Below, piece after piece: positions 6,867-10,199 of a DNA stretch of 10,199 nucleotides. Under the pieces are notes generated by a model. That model had not been told where the DNA came from. It saw only the letters and a list, made by a program, of their open reading frames with translations, and made no database searches. Position 1 is the first letter of the stretch; each line of letters starts with the position of its first letter. A program made the translations under genes and the position numbers. Location: contig CAJWIB010000068.1 in NCBI GenBank assembly GCA_913041095.1, positions 1-10,199 on the forward strand, given 5' to 3'. The DNA is from an uncultured Rhodospirillaceae bacterium. GTDB taxonomy: Bacteria > Pseudomonadota > Alphaproteobacteria > Rhodospirillales > UBA2165.

Positions 6867-7298
6867 TCAAAATTGACGCTTCATGGTTTCCGGCTTCGGC
6901 CCTGGCGGATCGCGAAGTATCCAATAACTGTCGGCTTTAATATCAAACTCCAGAGGGAGAGGGCGTTTGCCCAATATCCGCATGATAATGGCGATCGGTG
7001 AGACCGTTGTATAGAACAGGAGCCCCAATATGAGTGGGCTGACAATGGTGTGCAGCAATTGGCCAAATAAAAACCATAGCCGATTAAATGGTGACAAAAG
7101 TTGAGGCACTACATAAGAAAATACCACCAAGGAGATCGCAACACCGAAGGCCCAAAGCCGTATCGGTTGATCGTTTAATAATGGCCATAACCCGACCAAC
7201 ACAAATACGATGGCAAACACCAACCCAAAGGATTTGTTTGATCCTCTTTTTACATATTCTTTGCGGGATAAGTTTTCATGCAAATCTAGTCGCGACAC
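6867..7298 (-). CDS. SxtJ family membrane protein
   Basis: This 143-residue protein has three likely membrane helices: about 23-41 (FGLVFAIVFVLVGLWPLL), 46-64 and 79-103. A charged N-terminal segment (MSRLDLHENLSRKEYVKRG) precedes them. The C-terminal part has RILGKRPLPLEFD (107-119) and the tail SYWILRDPPGPKPETMKRQF. This layout and the tail pattern match the SxtJ family, named after a saxitoxin-cluster gene of unknown function that is physically linked to O-carbamoyltransferases. The start is GTG with a weak AAAGG about ten bases upstream; no in-frame ATG gives a better N-terminus. It is the first intact gene of the unit sxtJ-DUF5989-carbamoyltransferase. The membrane nature suggests that the transferase acts at or is tethered to the inner membrane, but that is inference. 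Confidence 0.88.
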   Translation of the reverse strand: MSRLDLHENLSRKEYVKRGSNKSFGLVFAIVFVLVGLWPLLNDQPIRLWAFGVAISLVVFSYVVPQLLSPFNRLWFLFGQLLHTIVSPLILGLLFYTTVSPIAIIMRILGKRPLPLEFDIKADSYWILRDPPGPKPETMKRQF

Positions 7299-7373
7299 TT
7301 TTACTTTACCTTTGATTAGCCATTTGATTTGTTGTTCACCAATTGAATCGTATTAATTCCTAGAGCGTTAGTT

Positions 7374-7898
7374 TTAGATTGAAATCGCCTCTGCCAATCT
7401 ACGTGTGACTTTTGTATGAAATTCTGGGGTCCAGTGACCCATGCTGTTTTTTCCGATAAAGTCTATCTTCTCACTTAACCTTACTCGCATAAAAGGGTCA
7501 ACGAATTTAGCTCCAAGCGAATATGCTAGTTTTTTCATATATTTTGGGAAATTGTCATTGTCGTAATTTAATAAATATGAGGTAGAATATATTACTTTGA
7601 TGCCTCTAGCCTCAGCAAATTCTTAAATTTTACGTATATATTATTCAGACAAATCAAGGCCTTTCTGCCATCGTTTCAAATCTCGATGTTGCTGTGTCGT
7701 AACGTCGTGGATGGTATTCTTGTCAGGAAAAAATCACCTATATGCAAACCAGAGATGTTTTGCCAAATCACTATTTCTTTTTAAGAATCGTTTTATTTTA
7801 GAACCACTATTACTTATCGCGTTAAAAATTCCTTTTTCGGAAGCAACCGTATCACCTGGATCGTTAGGCGTTGCCATGACGATACTACCTATTGCTGT
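7374..7898 (-). pseudogene. Decayed, 5'-truncated SGNH/GDSL-type hydrolase gene
   Basis: One minus-strand frame, with no frameshift from 7898 down to a natural TAA at 7376-7374, encodes a coherent protein fragment interrupted by three stops: TGA at 7736-7734, TAA at 7643-7641 and TAA at 7625-7623. A further TGA at 7901-7899 bounds it upstream. The fragment starts near SIVMATPNDPGDT, which resembles SGNH block III (the Asn). It continues through FFPDKNTIHDVTT, then EFAEARGIKVIYSTSYLL, and ends with GHWTPEFHTKVTRRLAEAI, the usual block V end of such hydrolases. The block V Asp seems replaced (S-M-G-H). Blocks I and II (GDS and Gly) are absent upstream. All the stops could arise by C-to-T changes (CGA or CAA codons). 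SGNH hydrolases often accompany sxtJ/DUF5989/carbamoyltransferase sets, so this was probably the fourth gene of the unit. The whole 7299-8025 gap has no other gene. Confidence 0.72.
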
Positions 7899-8025
7899 TC
7901 ACCGGGTTTCATCAACCCGCAAATTCGCCTTGTTGTGAAGAGGATATAGCGTTACCTACCGTTTGCAGTTATCCTGCTTTTTACAATCGCCGCACTGGGG
8001 TCACGCATTGGATTAATTTTTGGGC

Positions 8026-10053
8026 ATGAATAGAAATGAACGCCGTAAACTATCAAAACAGCAACAGCGCCAGGCGGCGGCGGGTGGTCAGATCGCCATT
8101 GATACATCAAGCTTGCTGGCAACCGCACAACAACAGCTCGATCAGGGCTCGGCCCAAGAGGCCGAGATAACGTGTCAAAAAATTCTATCGATTAACCCCG
8201 TCGAGCCCGAAGCACTCCAATTGCTTGGGCTTATCGCCTATTTTGGTGGTGACCTTAAAAACGCGACCGCATGGTTAAAAAAAGCCATCAAAGTGCGCCC
8301 GAATTTCGCCGCGGCATATTATAATCTCGGCATTGTCTTGAACCGGGCTGGCCAAGCCAAACAAGCCGAGACAGCTTATCGCCAGGCAGTCAAAATTGAG
8401 CCTGAAAATATCGATTTTCAAAATAATCTGGGTAATCTGCTGGTTAACCGCAAAGCGGGCGAAGAAGCCCTCAAATTTTTCCACCAAGCACTCGCGATCA
8501 AGCCCAATCACCTAAAAATTCTAAACAATTATGGCTCCGCCCTGTCGAGCTTGGGCCGCCATGACGAAGCCATCGCCCAATTTAAAAAGGCAATTACGAT
8601 CGAGCCCAATTACGGCGACGCCTATAACAATTTGGGCAACGCCTATATGGAGAGAGGCCAGCTGTCGGCGGCCATTGAAGAGTTCGAAAAAGCCATCGAG
8701 CGGCAACCTGACAATGCCCGCATGTTCAATAATTTAGGCAATGCGCTACTGGATTCCGGTGAACCGGAAAAAGCCCGGAACGCCTATCAAAAATCCGTCG
8801 AACTGGCGCCCGGTCAGCCCCGCACCCATTCTAATTTACTCTATTGCCTCCAATATGATCCGGGTGTAACAGTCGGCCAGCTCAATGAGCACCACCTGAC
8901 CTGGGACCAGGTCCACGGAGCATCCCATAAGGCGCATTGGCCAGCCCATAAAATCAGCAAAAAGCCCGGCCGGCGGCTACGGCTCGGTTTTGCCTCACCA
9001 GATTTTGGCCGTCATCCCGTCGGCTTTTTTCTGATTAAATTGCTGGAAAATATCGCCGCCAAGGATTTTGATATTTATGGCTATTCCGACCGGTTTAACA
9101 AAGATGATATGACCTCCCGGCTGGCTGCCGCGACGTCCCAATGGCGGGATAGCTTTAATTTAACCGATGACGAACTCGCGGCGAAAATACGTGCCGACAA
9201 AATTGATATTTTGTTTGAATTATCGGGCCACACCAAAGGCAATCGTCTATCGATGCACGCCCAAAAGCCGGCCCCGGTGCAAATAAGCTGGGGCATCGGC
9301 TACCCAGGCACCACCGGATTGTCGGCAATTGATATTTTGTTGACGGATACTTATCACGTTGATCCGGCGGAGGATGTTCTCTACCCGGAAAACATCGTCC
9401 GGTTGCCGGACAGAATTTCCTGTTATGCGCCGCCGAGTTATGCGCCGGGGGCTGGCGGCTTGCCGGCCCGCCAAAACGGCTATGTCACTTTTGGCTCATT
9501 TAACCAATCCCGGAAAATCGCCGCCGCGGTTCTGGCCACCTGGGCAAGTATATTGGCCGTCGTTCCTGACTCCCGGTTACTGCTTAAATATAGCGGGTTG
9601 GATGATGAAATTAACGTCACGCGGATTGCCCGCGCTTTTGCTGACAAGGGAATCGATCCGGACCGGATAATGATCGAAGGCGGCGCGACCCACGAAGATT
9701 TTTTGGCCCGCTACAACGCCGTCGATATTGCTCTTGATACTTTTCCCTATTCCGGCGGCATCACCACTTGTGAGGCACTGTGGATGGGCGTTCCGGTGGT
9801 AACGCTGCCGGGCTCGACTTCGGCCAGCCGCCATGCCAGTAGCCATCTTTCAACAGTGGGCCTGACGGAATTTATTGCCGGAGATTTACCAGCATACATA
9901 AAAATTGCCTCAGGTTTAGCCGCGGATTTTTCCGAGCTTGAAAAACTCCATCAGAGTTTACGGGATCGCCTCGCCGCCTCGCCACTCTGTGACGGGGCCG
10001 ATTTCGCTCGGCAATTCGGTACAGCGATGAAAGACATTTGGCAAAATCGCTGA
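8026..10053 (+). CDS. TPR-repeat GT41 (SPINDLY/OGT-type) glycosyltransferase
   Basis: This 675-residue protein resembles O-linked N-acetylglucosamine transferases. Residues 1-28 are basic and Gln-rich (MNRNERRKLSKQQQR). Seven contiguous 34-residue TPR units fill about 29-265 and probably bind the protein acceptor. The GT-B catalytic part from about 315 carries the conserved DFGRHP with H330, SGHTKG at 400-405 and GYPGTTG at 425-431. FGSFNQSRKI follows, with K497 at the place of the UDP-contacting lysine of human OGT, then LDTFPYSGGITT (570-581), VPVVTLPG (589-596) and SRHASSHL (601-608). It lacks the long intervening domain of animal OGT, as bacterial members do. I chose the ATG at 8026; a TTG two codons earlier is possible. 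No strong ribosome site is seen; TACAAT at 7982-7987 could be a -10 box. It is transcribed away from the carbamoyltransferase unit. Donor sugar and acceptor are unknown; some bacterial relatives modify flagellins or adhesins. Confidence 0.93.
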   Translation: MNRNERRKLSKQQQRQAAAGGQIAIDTSSLLATAQQQLDQGSAQEAEITCQKILSINPVEPEALQLLGLIAYFGGDLKNATAWLKKAIKVRPNFAAAYYNLGIVLNRAGQAKQAETAYRQAVKIEPENIDFQNNLGNLLVNRKAGEEALKFFHQALAIKPNHLKILNNYGSALSSLGRHDEAIAQFKKAITIEPNYGDAYNNLGNAYMERGQLSAAIEEFEKAIERQPDNARMFNNLGNALLDSGEPEKARNAYQKSVELAPGQPRTHSNLLYCLQYDPGVTVGQLNEHHLTWDQVHGASHKAHWPAHKISKKPGRRLRLGFASPDFGRHPVGFFLIKLLENIAAKDFDIYGYSDRFNKDDMTSRLAAATSQWRDSFNLTDDELAAKIRADKIDILFELSGHTKGNRLSMHAQKPAPVQISWGIGYPGTTGLSAIDILLTDTYHVDPAEDVLYPENIVRLPDRISCYAPPSYAPGAGGLPARQNGYVTFGSFNQSRKIAAAVLATWASILAVVPDSRLLLKYSGLDDEINVTRIARAFADKGIDPDRIMIEGGATHEDFLARYNAVDIALDTFPYSGGITTCEALWMGVPVVTLPGSTSASRHASSHLSTVGLTEFIAGDLPAYIKIASGLAADFSELEKLHQSLRDRLAASPLCDGADFARQFGTAMKDIWQNR

Positions 10054-10199
10054 CCGCGTGGGTTTTCACCCCTACCCCTTGTTCCAAATTCCAATTTGCT
10101 TTAATATTAAATAGTTTAGACTTAAAGTAATATAACAATAGGGCCGAAAAATCGGGACTTGCTAGACATATGGTAAATGCACGATCCACGGGAACCTCA
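10054..10199. other. AT-rich non-coding tail after the glycosyltransferase gene
   Basis: These 146 bases show no convincing gene. A small GGGT-TTTC-ACCC hairpin lies just past the stop codon (about 10060-10071) but has no T-run, so it is at best a weak terminator. The A+T-rich segment near 10095-10140 could hold promoter elements for a gene beyond the window. Confidence 0.4.

Noticed and set aside
7374..7898. Stop-codon readthrough or recoding in the hydrolase fragment
   Set aside because: The stops are of two types (TGA and TAA), the N-terminal catalytic part is missing, and neighbouring genes use the normal code, so decay is the simpler reading.
7711..7938. Plus-strand 75-residue open frame over the hydrolase remnant
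   Set aside because: It is antisense to the readable pseudogene frame, has no recognisable motif, and reads like a shadow of that sequence.
8113..8826. TPR region of the glycosyltransferase as a tandem DNA repeat
   Set aside because: The periodicity is at protein level (34-residue TPR units) with divergent DNA, so it is explained by the domain structure.
9872..10189. Minus-strand 105-codon open frame across the 3' end of the glycosyltransferase gene
   Set aside because: More than half lies antisense to conserved GT41 coding sequence and the product has no recognisable features.

Overview
The window looks like an alphaproteobacterial chromosome of moderate GC content. The main reason is the block in the first 4.3 kb: mutY, divergent from a DUF721/DciA-type gene, then a dsbA-family gene, then smc. 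This order is familiar from many alphaproteobacteria. The SMC, DUF721 and DsbA proteins also have alphaproteobacterial traits, such as the extra cysteine pair in DsbA. Alternative start codons are frequent: smc and the sxtJ-like gene use GTG, dsbA and the carbamoyltransferase gene use TTG.

Layout. 1-1799 (-): N-terminal two thirds or so of the SMC chromosome-condensation ATPase, running off the left edge. 1830-2495 (-): periplasmic DsbA-like thiol oxidoreductase. 2688-3164 (-): DUF721 protein. 3269-4342 (+): MutY adenine glycosylase, divergent from DUF721. 4343-4843: a roughly 500-base gap between convergent genes, holding only short repeats, a possible folded element and a doubtful 56-residue ORF. 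4844-7298 (-): a compact three-gene unit made of an SxtJ-like membrane protein, a 49-residue DUF5989 (SxtK-like) membrane peptide and a NodU/TobZ/SxtI-type O-carbamoyltransferase. 7374-7898 (-): a decayed, 5'-truncated SGNH/GDSL hydrolase gene with three internal stops, on the same strand just upstream of that unit. 8026-10053 (+): seven TPR repeats fused to a GT41 (SPINDLY/OGT-type) glycosyltransferase. 10054-10199: short AT-rich non-coding tail.

The left half is housekeeping: chromosome segregation, envelope disulfide formation, probable replication support and oxidative-damage repair. The right half is accessory. The sxtJ/DUF5989/carbamoyltransferase trio recurs as a linked set in bacteria, best known from the sxtI-sxtJ-sxtK genes of the cyanobacterial saxitoxin cluster. 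Here it stands without toxin genes, so the likely role is carbamoylation of a sugar or other hydroxyl-bearing metabolite or surface glycan, perhaps at the membrane. The degenerate SGNH hydrolase was probably a fourth member of the unit. The missing 5' part of that gene would lie towards the glycosyltransferase gene, which suggests a deletion or rearrangement joint near 7900-8020. No mobile element, CRISPR array, tRNA or rRNA was seen.
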